A DNA stretch of 64,000 nt from Hyphomonas sp. (GCA_017792365.1 CP051229.1:930001-994000), one strand, 5' to 3'. Counted from the stretch's first letter, positions 24,852-34,702 are shown. Numbers and translations are program-made. Notes: a model not told the origin generated them from the sequence alone.

Positions 24852-25481
24852 TCAGGCTGCGGCGGTCGCGACGGGCGGTCGCGGTTTGCGGCGACTGGCG
24901 ATCCAGATCTCCGCGATGATGAGATTGGGAACCCAGCAGGCCCACGCGATCACCGGATATGCGTCCGGAAACGGGATGCCTGCGATCTGGCTGGATGGGA
25001 GGTAGAGGCGCAAGGTTACGGCGGCGAGCGTGAGAGCGAATGAGCGGATCATCCACCGTTCGTGGTCGACGAAGTCGCGCCGCATCGCTGCGAACAGCGC
25101 CAGCAGCGTCGCCGGGACCCAGAGCAGCGCGAGGAGAAAGAAGCCCCAGCCGGCGACCGGACCGGCCGTGGAGCCCAGCGCAATGATCCCGCCAGCGAAG
25201 CCGCCGACCAGACAGGCTGCAACATAGCTTCTCCCCAGCCAGCGATGCACCCGAGGCTGGCGTTGGCGCAGGACCCGCAGAAACTGAAACGGACCGATCA
25301 TCAACGCCACGCTGGAGGCGATGATGTGGGTCTGCAGCCCCCATGGATCGAGCACCGGGTTCTGTAGCGGCAGGTATGCGAACCCGGTGACCGCATGGAA
25401 CATGGCGTAGCCGGCGACGCCGACCGACAATAGCGCGATCAGCGTCCAGACGGCGTGCAGGCCCGTTCGGGCGGACGGCAT
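24852..25481 (-). CDS. DUF2306 family membrane protein
   Basis: A 209-residue integral membrane protein with about six hydrophobic segments. It has the DUF2306 pattern: IIASSVALMIGPFQFLRVLRQRQPRVHRWLGRSY near residue 52, DHERWMIRSFALTLAAVTLRLYL near 138, and a last segment CWVPNLIIAEIWI. The conserved His and Arg residues (VHRWLGR, HERWMIRS) suggest a haem- or quinone-related membrane role, but none is proven. It lies between the two acyl-CoA dehydrogenase genes on the same strand, with 56- and 34-bp gaps. Confidence 0.85.
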   Translation of the reverse strand: MPSARTGLHAVWTLIALLSVGVAGYAMFHAVTGFAYLPLQNPVLDPWGLQTHIIASSVALMIGPFQFLRVLRQRQPRVHRWLGRSYVAACLVGGFAGGIIALGSTAGPVAGWGFFLLALLWVPATLLALFAAMRRDFVDHERWMIRSFALTLAAVTLRLYLPSSQIAGIPFPDAYPVIAWACWVPNLIIAEIWIASRRKPRPPVATAAA

Positions 25482-25515
25482 CGGCTTCCCTCATGTCGCA
25501 GGCGTACGCTGTATC

Positions 25516-26712
25516 CTACAGTCCCAAGACCGCCTTGGCGATGATGTTGCGCTGGATCTCGTTCGAACCGCCGTAGATCGAGGTCTTGCGCATGTTGGCA
25601 TAGAGCGGCGCCGCCATGTGCGCGTAGCCGGGACCGATCGGGTAGGCGTTGTCGCCGTCCTTCGGGAAGCCCCGGAAGTACGGCGCGGCGTAATTTCCGA
25701 CTGCCTCAAGCGTCAGCTCGGTGAGCCGCTGCTGGATCTCCGTGCCCTTCACCTTGAGGAGCGAGCTTTCAGGCCCCGGACCCTTGCCCTGGGCCTCGGC
25801 CGCGAGCGTACGCAGCTCGGTGTATTCCAGCGCAGTGAGATCGACTTCGAGTTCGGCGATCTTCCGGGCGAAGGTGGGGTCATGGATGATCGGCTCGCCG
25901 TGGCTCACTTCCGTGGCGGCGATCTCCTTCAGGCGCTCGACCGCACGTTTCGAGCGGCCGACGCCGGCGATGCCGGAACGTTCGTGGAGCAGGAGATACT
26001 TGGCGTAGGTCCAGCCCTTGTTCTCTTCGCCGACGCGATTGGCGACCGGGACGCGGACATCGGTGAACCACGTTTCGTTGACCTCGTGGCTGCCGTCCAG
26101 GGTGATGATCGGCTTCACCTCGACGCCCGGCGTCTTCATGTTGACGAGGATGAACGAGATGCCTTCCTGCAGCTTCTTTGCGGAAGGGTCGGTGCGGCAC
26201 AGAACGAAGATCCAGTCCGCGAAGTGGCCGAGCGTCGTCCACGTCTTCTGGCCGTTGATGACGTATTCATCGCCGTCGCGGACCGCGGTCGTTTTCAGCG
26301 AGGCGAGGTCCGACCCCGAGCCGGGTTCGGAATACCCCTGGCACCAGAAGGTTTCGCCCTTGATGATCGGCGGCAGGTATTCCTGCTTCTGCTCCTCGGA
26401 GCCGAAGGCGAGCAGGACGGGCGCCAGCATGTTCATGCCGAAGGGCGGTATCGGGATCGTCTCGGCGCGGGCGCACTCTTCCTGGAAGATGAAGCGCTGG
26501 ATCGAGGTCCAGCCGGTGCCGCCGTATTCCTTGGGCCATGCCGGAGCGCCCCAGCCGCGTTCGTAGAGGGTTTTCTGCCAGAGGAGGAAATCCTCGCGCT
26601 CATACTCGTCGCGCGACGCCTTGCCGCGAAGGCTTTCCGGATAGCTCTCTTCCAGGAACTTGCGGACTTCATCGCGGAACGCGATGTCTTCGGGGCTGAA
26701 CTCCAGATCCAT
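25516..26712 (-). CDS. Acyl-CoA dehydrogenase
   Basis: A 398-residue FAD-dependent acyl-CoA dehydrogenase. It starts MDLEFSPEDIAFRDEVRKFL. FAD-binding region WCQGYSEPGSGSDLASLKT near residue 130, KTWTTLGHFADWIF near 160, C-terminal GSNEIQRNIIAKAVLGL. The open frame extends to 27171, but the ATG at 26712 follows GAGGAG and matches the family start. It is a paralogue of the 405-residue enzyme at 17709 and probably partners the 361-residue enzyme at 23710. It would introduce a double bond into an acyl-CoA. First gene of a four- or five-gene minus-strand run. Confidence 0.93.
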   Translation of the reverse strand: MDLEFSPEDIAFRDEVRKFLEESYPESLRGKASRDEYEREDFLLWQKTLYERGWGAPAWPKEYGGTGWTSIQRFIFQEECARAETIPIPPFGMNMLAPVLLAFGSEEQKQEYLPPIIKGETFWCQGYSEPGSGSDLASLKTTAVRDGDEYVINGQKTWTTLGHFADWIFVLCRTDPSAKKLQEGISFILVNMKTPGVEVKPIITLDGSHEVNETWFTDVRVPVANRVGEENKGWTYAKYLLLHERSGIAGVGRSKRAVERLKEIAATEVSHGEPIIHDPTFARKIAELEVDLTALEYTELRTLAAEAQGKGPGPESSLLKVKGTEIQQRLTELTLEAVGNYAAPYFRGFPKDGDNAYPIGPGYAHMAAPLYANMRKTSIYGGSNEIQRNIIAKAVLGL

Positions 26713-26890
26713 GGGTATCTCCTCGGAATCGCTGGCGGCGCTGCATGCTGCCGTAAGGTCTACCTTTACGTAAACAGCAATGGACTGGTTGCCGTTGGGT
26801 AGGTCAAGGACGCCAGTGACGCACCATGCGCGGCATTTGCAGAGGTGTAACCGGGGCGCCATATGCTGACCAGAGCGTAAAAGGATCGTC

Positions 26891-27087
26891 ATGCCCGTAC
26901 CCCAGCCCATCAAGACACCCTGCGTGAAGGTCTGCGCCGTCGACGGACAGACCGGCCACTGCCTCGGGTGCGGCCGGACGCTGGGGAAATCGCGCAGTGG
27001 GCGAGGTTCACTGACGCACAGCGCGAGGACGTGATGGAGCATCTGCCGCAGCGTCTGGAGGCGCTGTCTGCTGCCGGAAAGCGCTGA
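26891..27087 (+). CDS. DUF1289 family small cysteine-rich protein (frameshifted)
   Basis: The frame from ATG 26891 gives MPVPQPIKTPCVKVCAVDGQ, then TGHCLGCGRTLG, the four-cysteine cluster of DUF1289, and then runs into nonsense, stopping at 27034. Adding one G to the GGGG run at 26983-26986 restores the family's C-terminal half: EIAQWARFTDAQREDVMEHL followed by PQRLEALSAAGKR, stopping at 27087, for about 65 residues. The cysteines probably bind metal; the role is unknown. The single-base break in a G run is most likely a sequencing error. Confidence 0.8.
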
Positions 27088-27199
27088 ATCTGCAAAAACC
27101 TGCGCAGACCCGTCAAATTTGACCGTTCGACTTAGCCCGACCTTCGCCACGACCCGGTAGGTTAGCTGCAACGATAAGCGTTAACTGTGTGGTGAGGCG

Positions 27200-27724
27200 A
27201 TGAAATCGGCGATCGTGCCGGGGGCAATCTTCTGCGGACTGGCGATCCTCGTGGGCGCCGGGATGCGAAACGTCGAACCGACGCAGACCGTCGCCGTCGC
27301 AGAAGCAACCGAGCTGCCTGAGCGGGCGCACAAGGAACACGTAATCTACGCCAGCGGCGCAACGGCGACGATCCGGAAGGAGGCCGACGGCCATTTCTGG
27401 ACCACGGCCTACGTCAATTCGATGCCGGTTCGCTTCATGGTGGATACGGGCGCGACCTCGGTTGTGCTGACCGCCAGCGATGCGCGTTCACTCGGTGTCG
27501 ATCCGGATGACCTGCCGCGCCGCGCTACGGTGATGACCGCCAACGGCAAGGTCGACGCCGGGGTTGTGACCCTTGGCTCGGTCCGGGTCGAAGGCATCAC
27601 TGCCGAAGCAGTCGACGCCGTCGTGATGGACGACACGCTGCAGCACTCGCTGCTGGGGATGAGCTTCCTCAACGAGTTCTCCCACTGGGAAGCGACCCGC
27701 GAGACCATCGTCATTCGCCGCTAG
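27200..27724 (+). CDS. Clan AA (retropepsin-like) aspartic protease, membrane-anchored
   Basis: A 174-residue protein of the bacterial retroviral-type aspartic protease family (TIGR02281 type). An N-terminal hydrophobic anchor (IVPGAIFCGLAILVGAG) is followed by the protease fold: active-site FMVDTGATSVVL at about residues 78-89 and the closing LLGMSFLNEF near 152. Such enzymes have one Asp per chain and act as dimers, facing the periplasm in this case. The ATG follows GTGAGGCG. The end overlaps the convergent dusA stop by 4 bp. Substrate unknown. Confidence 0.9.
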   Translation: MKSAIVPGAIFCGLAILVGAGMRNVEPTQTVAVAEATELPERAHKEHVIYASGATATIRKEADGHFWTTAYVNSMPVRFMVDTGATSVVLTASDARSLGVDPDDLPRRATVMTANGKVDAGVVTLGSVRVEGITAEAVDAVVMDDTLQHSLLGMSFLNEFSHWEATRETIVIRR

Positions 27725-28707
27725 GCGTCGACCGTGCGGTAGCCGGCGACGGCCGCCAGCGCCTCATCGAACACCTCTATGGCCTGTGGGCCACGCGCGC
27801 CCGGACCGCGCTCGGACAGCGTTCGCCGCCACAACCGCGCGCCTGGCTGGCCGTTGAACAGGCCGAGCATGTGGCGGGTGATGGCGTGCAGCGGGACGCC
27901 CTGGGCCAGCTTCTTTACGATCGTCGCCCGGAATTCCTGCGCCGCCTGCCCCGGCGAACGCAGGGCGCCTTGGCCGAAGATCCGCGCATCGACCTGCAAC
28001 AGCTCAGCCGGCGACTGGTAGGCGACGCGTCCCAGCATGACGCCATCGAACCGCGGCAGCTCGGAAAGCGCCGTCGGAAGGTCGAGACCGCCATTGAGGA
28101 TGATGGTGAGGTCCGGGTGGGCCCGCTTCAGTTCGGCGACCAGCTCGTAGTCGAGCGGCGGCACATCGCGGTTCTCCTTCGGACTGAGGCCCGAGAGGAT
28201 CGCCTTGCGGGCATGCACGATGAAGGTCGTGACGCCCGATTGCGCCACACGGTCGACGAAGGAGAACAGGCGATCGCGCGGGATGTCGTCATCGACCCCG
28301 ATGCGGTGCTTGATGGTGACGGGGATATCGACGGCCTCGCGCATCGCAGTCAGACAATCGGCGACGAGATCGGGCTCGCGCATCAGGCAGGCGCCGAACG
28401 CGCCGGACTGCACCCGTTCGGAGGGGCAGCCGACATTCAGGTTGATTTCGCGATAGCCGAACCCGGCAGCGATCCGCGAAGCCTCGGCCAGCTTGTCGGG
28501 ATCCGAGCCGCCGAGCTGGAGCGCGACGGGATGCTCGAACTCATCGAAGCCGATCAGGCGCTCGCGATCACCGTGGATGACGGCGTCGGCTGTGACCATC
28601 TCCGTATAGAGTAGCGCATGCCGCGAGAGCGAGCGATGGAAGGACCGGCAGTGCCGGTCGGTCCAGTCCATCATGGGCGCGACTGAGAAGGTGTGTGCGG
28701 GGCGCAT
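27721..28707 (-). CDS. dusA: tRNA-dihydrouridine(20/20a) synthase
   Basis: A flavoenzyme (about 328 residues from the chosen start) that reduces uridine to dihydrouridine at tRNA positions 20/20a with FMN and NADPH. Motifs: FSVAPMMDWTDRHCR at the start, LYTEMVTADAVIHGDR, and the catalytic cysteine region INLNVGCPSERVQSGAFGACLM near residue 80; IVHARKAIL and ILNGGL are the FMN/phosphate-binding parts. A TTG at 28746 would add 13 unlike residues and overlap the upstream SDR gene. The ATG at 28707 (MRPAHTF) fits the family better. Co-directional with the SDR gene. Confidence 0.92.
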   Translation of the reverse strand: MRPAHTFSVAPMMDWTDRHCRSFHRSLSRHALLYTEMVTADAVIHGDRERLIGFDEFEHPVALQLGGSDPDKLAEASRIAAGFGYREINLNVGCPSERVQSGAFGACLMREPDLVADCLTAMREAVDIPVTIKHRIGVDDDIPRDRLFSFVDRVAQSGVTTFIVHARKAILSGLSPKENRDVPPLDYELVAELKRAHPDLTIILNGGLDLPTALSELPRFDGVMLGRVAYQSPAELLQVDARIFGQGALRSPGQAAQEFRATIVKKLAQGVPLHAITRHMLGLFNGQPGARLWRRTLSERGPGARGPQAIEVFDEALAAVAGYRTVDA

Positions 28708-28729
28708 TCTGTTGCGCGCTATAGGATTG

Positions 28730-29398
28730 TCAGACCCGTCCGACAACCGGGATCAGGGCGCCGGTGACCCCGCTGGCGGCCGGCGACAGCAGGAAGCCGA
28801 TCGTGTTCGCGACCTCATCGGGCGTGACCCATTTCGTGAAATCGGCATCCGGCATCGCTTCCCGGTTCTGCGGTGTGTCGATGATCGAGGGCAGGACGGC
28901 GTTGGCGCGGATGCGGCGCGGCTTCAGTTCCTCTGCAAGCGCTTCGGTGAGGCGGGCGACTGCGGCCTTGGAGGCGGCATAGGGGCCCATCTTCGCGCCG
29001 GCCTTTGCAGCGGCCGCAGCCCCGATATTGACGATCGCGCCATTGCCATCGCGCATGTGAGGCACGACTGCCCGGCACATCGTGAGCGCGGTACGGAAAT
29101 TGATCGCCCACATCTTCTCCCAGGTTTCCGGCGAACCCTCGACGACCGGCTCCATCGCAAACCCGCCGGCGACATTGACCACGCCGTCGATCCCCTCGCC
29201 CGCCGCCAGCCCGTCCACGGTCTTGCGCACCTTGTCGCCATCGAGCAGGTCTAGCCCTGCGACCGGCGTCGCAACCGCGCCTGCAAGTTCCTCAAGACCG
29301 TGACGACCGATACCAATCACATGAGCGCCGTGCATGGTGAGGCATCTGCACACGGCGCTTCCGAGATTGCCTGCAGCGCCAGTGACGATGATGCGCAT
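28730..29398 (-). CDS. SDR family oxidoreductase
   Basis: A 222-residue short-chain dehydrogenase/reductase. NAD(P)-binding TGAAGNLGSAV at the N terminus, NVAGGF near residue 75, catalytic Tyr-Lys in PYAASKAAV near 142, and a Ser-containing strand IVNIGAAAA before it (the usual catalytic Ser is replaced by Ala/Gly in this stretch, which may alter activity). The C-terminal TGALIPVVGRV is typical of the substrate loop. Reaction and substrate are not predictable. Lies 22 bp upstream of dusA and 20 bp downstream of epmB on the same strand. Confidence 0.88.
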   Translation of the reverse strand: MRIIVTGAAGNLGSAVCRCLTMHGAHVIGIGRHGLEELAGAVATPVAGLDLLDGDKVRKTVDGLAAGEGIDGVVNVAGGFAMEPVVEGSPETWEKMWAINFRTALTMCRAVVPHMRDGNGAIVNIGAAAAAKAGAKMGPYAASKAAVARLTEALAEELKPRRIRANAVLPSIIDTPQNREAMPDADFTKWVTPDEVANTIGFLLSPAASGVTGALIPVVGRV

Positions 29399-29418
29399 GC
29401 GCGCCCTCCTTTGGGTGA

Positions 29419-30483
29419 TCAGTCGATCGGGTAGCGGCGCCAGACGCCGTCGCGTCCGCGTATACGCGGCGCTTGTGACGAAAGATCGACATCGCTTGCG
29501 GATGCGACCGCCTTCGATACGCCGCCGGGAATGTCGATCACGAATGTCGGTTGGCAGACACCCGACAGCTCGTCGCGCAGGCGCTGTACGAGTGCGCGCG
29601 CCTCATCGAGTGGGACGCGGAAATGCGAGGTGCCGGGAGCAAAGTCCATCTGATGGAGGTAGTACGGCCGCACCCGGTTGGCCACGAACGCCCGCATCAA
29701 GTCTGCGAGATTGTCGAAGCTGTCATTTACGCCGCGCAGCAGCACCGACTGGCTGAGCACGACCACGCCGCTGTCGACTAGCCGGGCAATCGCGGCGCAC
29801 GCGTCTTCGGTCAGCTCGCGTGCGTGGTTGGCGTGGACGACGACGGTGACGGCTTTCCCCGTCTCGCACAGGGCCGCGATGTAGGCCGCATCGACGCGGC
29901 CCGGATCGGCGACCGGCATGCGGGTGTGCCACCGGATGCAGCGGACATGCTCGATGGCGTCCAGCTGGCGCGTGAGCGCCGCCGCCTTGCCCGCCGACAG
30001 CATGAACGGATCGCCGCCAGTGAGGATGACTTCCCAGATCCGAGGGTCGGAGCGGATGTAATCAAGGGCGCGCTCAAGCTTCTCCGCCGACAGCGGCGCA
30101 TCCTTGCCCGGGCCGACCATCTCCCGGCGAAAGCAGAAGCGGCAATAGACCGGGCAGACCGGCGTGACCTTCAGGAGCACGCGGTCCGGATAGCGATGGA
30201 CGACGCCATCAACCGGCATGTGCGTGTGATCGCCAATCGGGTCGGGCGTCTCTTCCGGGATGAGCGTGAGTTCCTCGGCGCCGGGTACGAACTGGCGCGC
30301 AATCGGGTCGGTCGGATCGTCGCGATCGATCAGGGTCAGCATCGCGGGGCTGATCGCCGTGGCGTAGCGGGCTTCAACCTCGGCCAACTGAGCCATGTCG
30401 GCCTGTGCGACGAAGCCTGCGGCCCGCAGGTCCGCGGCCGAGCGCAACGTCCGTCGCTGCTGGTCTGTCTCCGCCTGCGTCAT
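29419..30483 (-). CDS. epmB: EF-P-(lysine-34) lysine 2,3-aminomutase-like radical SAM enzyme
   Basis: A 354-residue radical SAM aminomutase of the KamA/EpmB group. The [4Fe-4S] cluster motif CPVYCRFCF lies near residue 108, followed by REMVGPGKDAPLS and VILTGGDPFML. Lys-binding PLP motif region TFVIDIPGG near 320. In the EF-P pathway EpmB isomerises L-lysine to (R)-beta-lysine, which EpmA attaches to EF-P. Both partners are here: EpmA at 31015 and EF-P at 32144. Its ATG overlaps the stop of the preceding lipoprotein gene (ATGA), so translation is coupled. The open frame extends further upstream, but that part is overlap with the lipoprotein. Confidence 0.92.
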   Translation of the reverse strand: MTQAETDQQRRTLRSAADLRAAGFVAQADMAQLAEVEARYATAISPAMLTLIDRDDPTDPIARQFVPGAEELTLIPEETPDPIGDHTHMPVDGVVHRYPDRVLLKVTPVCPVYCRFCFRREMVGPGKDAPLSAEKLERALDYIRSDPRIWEVILTGGDPFMLSAGKAAALTRQLDAIEHVRCIRWHTRMPVADPGRVDAAYIAALCETGKAVTVVVHANHARELTEDACAAIARLVDSGVVVLSQSVLLRGVNDSFDNLADLMRAFVANRVRPYYLHQMDFAPGTSHFRVPLDEARALVQRLRDELSGVCQPTFVIDIPGGVSKAVASASDVDLSSQAPRIRGRDGVWRRYPID

Positions 30484-30944
30484 CGAACCGGACTGGCTGT
30501 CGGCGTCGAAGCCAGCGCTTCGGCGATCGGGGCGAGTTGCTGGGCGAACGCGATGGTCTGCTCGTCGAAGCCGTCTTCCCGCAGCATCTCGATGAAGAGT
30601 GGTGTCGCGCCGCCATTCCAGCCGCACTGGACCAGCGCGGTGCGTACTTCGGGAACGGTCAGGTCCACGAAGTCCTGGGCCATCTGGCCAAGACGCGGCG
30701 CCGCAAGCGCCACCCCGGCGACCTCAAACGCGCTGACGTCTCCGCCATCGAACGTTTCACGCAGGCTGCGCAGGGTGCGGATCTCGGAGCGGTGGGACCG
30801 GGCGAATTCGGACAGGATGCGATCCTTCTTCCACTCCACCCATTCCGGCGTGCACGGGTCCGGCTCGAAGCTGGCGCAGGCGCTGGTTGAAAGCGCCACG
30901 GCCGCAAACGCAACAGCGAGGAGAGGACGACGGGACATGCTCAT
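30480..30944 (-). CDS. Small lipoprotein inside the EF-P modification operon, unknown function
   Basis: A 154-residue protein with a signal peptide and lipobox (VALSTSACAS), then a mostly helical mature domain: CTPEWVEWKKDRILSEFARS, RTLRSLRETFDGGDVSAFEV, LVQCGWNGGATPLFIEMLRE. It lies between epmA and epmB and its stop overlaps the epmB ATG. Two candidate ATGs (30944 and 30938) give MSMSRRP or MSRRP; AGGAA lies eight bases before the first. No family recognised. A link with EF-P is only positional, since the product is exported. Confidence 0.75.
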   Translation of the reverse strand: MSMSRRPLLAVAFAAVALSTSACASFEPDPCTPEWVEWKKDRILSEFARSHRSEIRTLRSLRETFDGGDVSAFEVAGVALAAPRLGQMAQDFVDLTVPEVRTALVQCGWNGGATPLFIEMLREDGFDEQTIAFAQQLAPIAEALASTPTASPVR

Positions 30945-31014
30945 GAAAGGGTTCCTGATGGCGCCGAGAGTGGCCTCGGGCCAGAGAACGCGCAAGCCGC
31001 GATACCGTTCGTGG

Positions 31015-32043
31015 TCATCGACCGGCCGCCGGGGTCCAGACGACGTCGTGGATCCGCGACGCGCCGGCAGCGAGCATGACCAGCCGATCGAAGCCCAGCG
31101 CGCACCCGGACGCCGGCGGCATGATTGAGAGGGCCTCCAGAAAGTCCTCGTCGATCGGCCAGCGCTCCCCATGCCTGCGTTGCTTTTCATCCATCTCGGC
31201 CTGGAGGCGTTCGCGCTGCAGCTTTGCATCGGTGAGTTCGCCGAACCCGTTGGCCAGTTCCACGCCGCAGGCATAGACCTCGAACCGTTCTGCAAAGCGC
31301 GGATCGTCGGCGCAGGGACGGGCAAGCGCGGCCTCGCGCGCCGGATAGCGATCGAGGATGGTGAGACGCCCCTGCCCCAGCAGCGGCTCGATCATGCGAA
31401 CCAGGATACGGCTGAACAGGTCAGACCAGTCGTCATCGGCGCGCACGTCGATGCCGATTGATCTGGCTGCGTCGGCCATTGTGTCCGGCGCATCGATCAG
31501 CCGCGCGAGGTTCAGGCCGGTGTGTTGGGCGAGGGCTTCAGCGACCGTCAGGCGCTCGTACGGAAGCCGGGCGTTGCATGTCGCGTCGCGCCAGCGCAGC
31601 GCCTCGGCGCCGCAGGCCGACTGGGCGGCTGCGGCGAGCCCGGCGCAATCCTCAATGACGTCATCGTAGGGACGGTCGGCCCGGTACCACTCAAGCATGG
31701 TGAATTCGGGCGAATGGAGCGGCCCCTCCTCGCGGTTCCGGTAGACCGGACCGAGAAAGTAGATCTGCGCCTCTCCAGCGGCGAGCAACTTCTTGCAGGC
31801 GAATTCCGGCGAGGTGTGCAGGTAGAGCGGCTGCGCCTCTCCATCGTCCCATCGGCGGGCCGTTTCGAAGGCGTGCAGATTGACCTCGCAACCGGGGCTC
31901 GCCTGCAGCGCGGCGCATTCGACCTCGACGAAGTCCCGGTCGTCAAAGTACGCGCGAACCTGCGACCGGATACGGCCCCTCGCCATCAGGACCCCCCGCC
32001 TGTCGGCATGACGCTCGGGCCGCCACCATTGCGAAGTGGTCAT
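31015..32043 (-). CDS. epmA: EF-P--(R)-beta-lysine ligase
   Basis: A 342-residue class II lysyl-tRNA synthetase paralogue (PoxA/GenX) without an anticodon-binding domain. It uses ATP to attach (R)-beta-lysine to the conserved lysine of EF-P. Class II motifs: motif 2 region [23 protein letters not shown] near residue 98, [12 protein letters not shown] near 262, and motif 3 [16 protein letters not shown] near 310. It is divergent from efp (100 bp apart) and lies upstream of the lipoprotein and epmB genes, so the modification module is compact. Length is normal for EpmA. Confidence 0.94.
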   Translation of the reverse strand: MTTSQWWRPERHADRRGVLMARGRIRSQVRAYFDDRDFVEVECAALQASPGCEVNLHAFETARRWDDGEAQPLYLHTSPEFACKKLLAAGEAQIYFLGPVYRNREEGPLHSPEFTMLEWYRADRPYDDVIEDCAGLAAAAQSACGAEALRWRDATCNARLPYERLTVAEALAQHTGLNLARLIDAPDTMADAARSIGIDVRADDDWSDLFSRILVRMIEPLLGQGRLTILDRYPAREAALARPCADDPRFAERFEVYACGVELANGFGELTDAKLQRERLQAEMDEKQRRHGERWPIDEDFLEALSIMPPASGCALGFDRLVMLAAGASRIHDVVWTPAAGR

Positions 32044-32143
32044 TTGCAGGCCTTTCCAGCCACAGTCAGGCGCCCTTGGCGGATGGCGCGGCTGCGTCTA
32101 TGACGGCCCCGCTTCTACAAATCCAGCCAGAAGGCGTGTTTCC

Positions 32144-32716
32144 TTGGTCAAAGTCATCGCCAGCAACGTCCGCAAGGGCAATGTCATCGAACATACCGAC
32201 GGTCAGCTCTACGTCGTCCTGAAGGCCGAAAGCTACCGTCCGGGCAAGGGCACGCCGACGACCACCATCGACATGCGGCGCATTTCCGATGGCATCAAGG
32301 TAAACCAGACGGTCAAGACGACGGACGGCCTGGAACGCGCTTTCGTCGAGGAAGTGAACCACACCTACCTCTACCAGGACGGCGACAATTACGTCTTCAT
32401 GCACCCGGAGAGCTATGAGCAGGTGATGGTGCCCGGCGACATGCTCGGCGACATGACGCCCTACCTCGCTGAAAACATGGATTGTATCCTGCTGATGTAT
32501 GATGGCGGACCGGTGTCGATCGAGCTCCCGTCAAAGGTCACGCTGGAGATCGCGGAGACCGAACCGGTGGTCAAAGGCCAGACAGCGTCGGGTTCCTACA
32601 AGCCTGCGATCCTGACCAACGGCGTCCGCATCATGGTGCCGCCGCACATCGAGACCGGCACACGGGTCGTGGTCTCGACCGAGGACGGGTCCTATCAGGA
32701 GCGCGCGAAGGACTGA
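32144..32716 (+). CDS. efp: Translation elongation factor P
   Basis: A 190-residue EF-P that relieves ribosome stalling at polyproline stretches. Three beta-barrel domains; domain I has the loop RPGKGTPTT with K35 at the tip, the site beta-lysylated by EpmA, and [20 protein letters not shown] marks domain III. The frame is open to 32036, but the natural N terminus ([12 protein letters not shown]) needs the TTG at 32144, nine bases behind AGAAGG; no ATG or GTG is available. Its partners EpmA and EpmB are next door on the other strand. Confidence 0.95.
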   Translation: MVKVIASNVRKGNVIEHTDGQLYVVLKAESYRPGKGTPTTTIDMRRISDGIKVNQTVKTTDGLERAFVEEVNHTYLYQDGDNYVFMHPESYEQVMVPGDMLGDMTPYLAENMDCILLMYDGGPVSIELPSKVTLEIAETEPVVKGQTASGSYKPAILTNGVRIMVPPHIETGTRVVVSTEDGSYQERAKD

Positions 32717-32936
32717 TCTTTCGTCCTTTGCCGCGATTGTGAGCCACGCCGCGACGCTCCGGCCGATTGCCGGCGAGGCGCCGCTACGGCCCCAGTCTTT
32801 CTGCGCCGTAATTAACCGCACAATGGCCTGAGCACGCTGGGTCTTTTGGCTGTTCAACTCTGCGCCCCGGGATTGACTCGGGTGCGGACCACATCTTGCA
32901 CTTTCCAGGCTTCAGGAAACGGCAGGACGTAGTCAG

Positions 32937-34702
32937 ATGCTGGACCGGCCCAAACCGATACTTCCACTGGACGAGCGACTGGCGGAAACCATCGCCGCCT
33001 CCTCAATTGAACGCACCGCACACTCAAGACATGACGCCATCGTGGTCGGCGCCGGCGCCGCCGGCGGCATGGCGGCCGCCCTCCTCTGCGAAGCCGGAAT
33101 GCGGGTCCTTTGCCTCGACGCCACCAACCGGACGTCGGTGCGCGCAGCCCCCGTCACGCGGCTGTCGAATGCACTAGTGCGGGTGCTGTCCGATCCGGCG
33201 ACACGCAGGCGCCTGCCTCCGACACAGGTCAGGATGCTGGAGGATACGCTTACGGGTCTGGGGCGGCGGCGCCAGCCGATCCAGTCGCACAGCGACATCT
33301 GGGCGTTGCTTCCGGACGCCTTCATCGACGACGTCGCCAATCCCTACATGGCCGAGCCGGCCAACCCGATCTTCTACTGGCTGCGCGCCCAGCTTCTGGG
33401 CGGTCGGATGGCGCTGCCGGGACACCACCAGCAGTATTACCGGATGTCGCCGCGGGACTTCCAGAAGAGCGGGGCGAACCCGGATGGCTGGCCGATCCGA
33501 TACAGCGACCTCACGCCCGTATGACCTTGTCGAAAAGCGCATCGGCCTTGCCGGGCTGAACGACGCCGCTGGCGACATCCCGCAAAGCACGATCCGGCAG
33601 GTCACGCCGACAAGCGCGGGCGAGACCGCCCTGATGACGGCGATCCGCAAGAAGTGGCCCGACGCCGCCGTGATGATGGGCCAGCATGCAAAGCCCGCCA
33701 ACCTGCTCGGAGAGGCCGCCGCGACCGGCTATCTGCTCTGCCGTACTGGCGCGGTTGTCCAGCGGGTTGAGGTCGATGGCCGCGGGCCGTGCGCGGGGTG
33801 CACTGGTACGACATTGAAACGGGCCGGATGGAGAAGACCTCTGCTCCGATCGTGTTCCTGTGCGCATCGGCGCTGAATCGACACGCATCCTGATGATGTC
33901 GGGCGATGGCGGGATCGGCGCGAAGAGCGGCGTGCTGGGCCGTTACCTGATGGATCACATCACCCAGAAGGCGGAAGGGATCGGACCGCGCCTTCCCCAG
34001 CCGGCGGACCCGCCCGACGCCGGACGGTGCATCTACCTCCCGCAATTCCAGAAACGCCGACCCGACGAAAGCGCCAAACAACCATCGTTCAACATCCAGG
34101 TCCGGCAGAGCCCGGCCTGGGGCGGGCGGTCGTGGTTCTTGGCCACCCTCACTGCGGAGATGACGGCGGACCGTTCGAACCGGATGGTGCTCGACCTGGA
34201 CCGGACGGACCCCTACGGCGCGCCGCTGATGAAGATCCACTGCCAGCGCGGCCACGCACAATTCATCGCCGCCGCCGAGCGCGCCAACGCATTGCGCGAG
34301 TTGGCCGATGCTGTGGGCGTTGAGCTGCACCATGTCGACGACATGCCGCTGGCGCCTGGCCTCGCCGCCGCTGAGTGCGGCACCGCGCGGATGGGCGCGG
34401 AACCGCGGGATTCCGTGCTCGACCCGAACAGTCAGTGCTGGGAAGCGAAGGGGCTTTATGTGACGGATGGCGCGGGCATGGTCTCGCAGGGTCGCGTTGG
34501 CCCCGCCCTCACGATCATGGCGCTGACGGCGCGGGCGTGCGCACACGCCCTGCAGGTATCGCCGCAGGAAACGCGCCCGAAGGAACGCGCGCGCGAACGA
34601 ATGGAAAAGGCTGCACAGTCGCGCCGAAGACGTGCGGCGAAGTCCGCCAAGCCTGTCGACACGGCGCGCACGCGCCGGCCAGTCAAAGCCCAGAGCGAAT
34701 GA
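32937..34702 (+). CDS. GMC-type (glucose-methanol-choline) FAD oxidoreductase, with three frameshifts
   Basis: A roughly 589-residue GMC oxidoreductase if repaired. Frame 1 (from ATG 32937) holds the FAD-binding DAIVVGAGAAGGMAAALL. It breaks at about 33521 (SDLTPV then YDLVEKRIGLAG). A second break near 33785 in a GGG run switches into VRGVHWYDIETGRMEKTSAP and CASALN. A third near 33877 leads into STRILMMSGDGG. The last frame carries the C-terminal GMC signature CGTARMGAEPRDSVLDPNSQ and GLYVTDGAGM. A basic tail (SRRRRAAKSAK) follows. Such enzymes oxidise alcohols or sugars. The breaks look like base-call errors; true decay is possible. The stop overlaps the glycosyltransferase ATG (ATGA). Confidence 0.8.
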
